From Oreohelix idahoensis (taxonomy: Eukaryota; Mollusca; Gastropoda; Stylommatophora; Oreohelicidae): a stretch of 64,000 bases of DNA. Location of the stretch: assembly GCA_024509875.1 (NCBI GenBank), contig JAMPIV010014838.1:537001-601000 (forward strand). Reading direction: 5' to 3'. The notes beneath the pieces were generated by a model. The model saw only the letters and a program-made list of their open reading frames with translations. It was not told where the DNA came from and did no database searches. Of this stretch, positions 63,482 to 64,000 are shown piece by piece; position 1 is the first letter of the stretch; every line of letters begins with the position of its first letter. Position numbers and translations under genes: made by a program.

Positions 63482-64000
63482 GGATGATAATAATTCCTGT
63501 TTCTATGCAATCAGTATGTGATTTAGCTTAAACAGTTTGCATAATGGTAGATACTTTGCTTTGTCTCTGTGTTGGCCCATTTTAAGGTGATTCAATTTAC
63601 AGGTAATTCTGTGTTGTTAAACTGTTCATTGGGTCAAGAGGTTGGTCTAAATTTATTATAAATTTTTGTTGTTATTTACTTCAAACTAGAAAATAAATAT
63701 TTAACCAAAAAAATGGTCATAGAATATGCATTTATGATGTTTTAATTTTCGTTCTGATAGTCACTGATAATGATATATCACAAAAATTACTCAAGACTTT
63801 ACAAACTGCATATGGAATAAAGGTAAGACAATGAGCTAAGCTTTTATGTATTCACATTTGCTAGTGGTTCACTTATGATAATACTGTTATTGTAATATTT
63901 GTGTCATGCTCAGAAAAAAAAAAGAAGGATGCAGCAACTTTTGTGTTATGTCAGGAAACACCTGTTCTCGGTCTGTTCAAATAGGACAAGAAATACAAGA
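63482..64000. other. Intergenic, nothing recognised
   Basis: AT-rich sequence to the window end with no supported gene. Confidence 0.4.

Overview
The window is animal nuclear DNA: AT-rich, intron-bearing, and crowded with transposable elements. The mix (RTE-type LINEs with short simple-repeat tails, tRNA-headed SINEs, a mariner, Helitrons, Ty3/gypsy-class LTR elements with an unusual pol order, many minisatellites) suggests a lophotrochozoan invertebrate, perhaps a marine gastropod. The species cannot be fixed from sequence alone.

One host gene is supported, on the + strand. Four exons (2932-3306, 12930-13030, 14865-14977, 36240-36921) have consensus splice sites and compatible codon phases. 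They encode the low-complexity, proline-rich C-terminal tail of a protein resembling the BAR/RhoGAP proteins ARHGAP17/ARHGAP44 (nadrin/RICH). The tail ends in a class I PDZ ligand. Upstream exons lie outside the window.

The 21-kb last intron (14978-36239) holds a three-level nest, every level bounded by its own target-site duplication (TSD). A near-full-length antisense LINE (LINE-D, TSD 12 bp) was split by an LTR retrotransposon (element 1, 7.07 kb, TSD AGCAA). Element 1's right LTR was then split by a second LTR retrotransposon (element 2, 9.10 kb, TSD GTCGT). In element 1 the pol order is protease-integrase-RT-RNase H, the Gmr1-type arrangement. Element 2 has the same backbone, but its integrase catalytic core is replaced by an open segment of about 140 codons with no visible relation to retroelement proteins. 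Both LTR pairs are about 99% identical, so the insertions are recent.

The first intron (3307-12929) carries a SINE, an internally deleted RTE copy, a non-autonomous Helitron sitting precisely inside a minisatellite, a LINE-C relic split by a SINE, and a 1.4-kb TIR element. Upstream of 2932 are degenerate LINE fragments.

After the host gene, 38-64 kb looks intergenic. It contains a full-length RTE (38030-41546) itself hit by another LINE fragment, more RTE and LINE-B copies, four copies in the window of an unnamed ~650-bp repeat, a 49-bp minisatellite array, an eroded autonomous Helitron, a mariner with perfect 40-bp TIRs nested in an RTE fragment, and an intact 1284-codon LINE ORF with endonuclease, RT and RNase H (57544-61398). 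Family labels (RTE-A, LINE-B to LINE-F, RS, MOL650, SINE-1/2, T1) are local names used only here.
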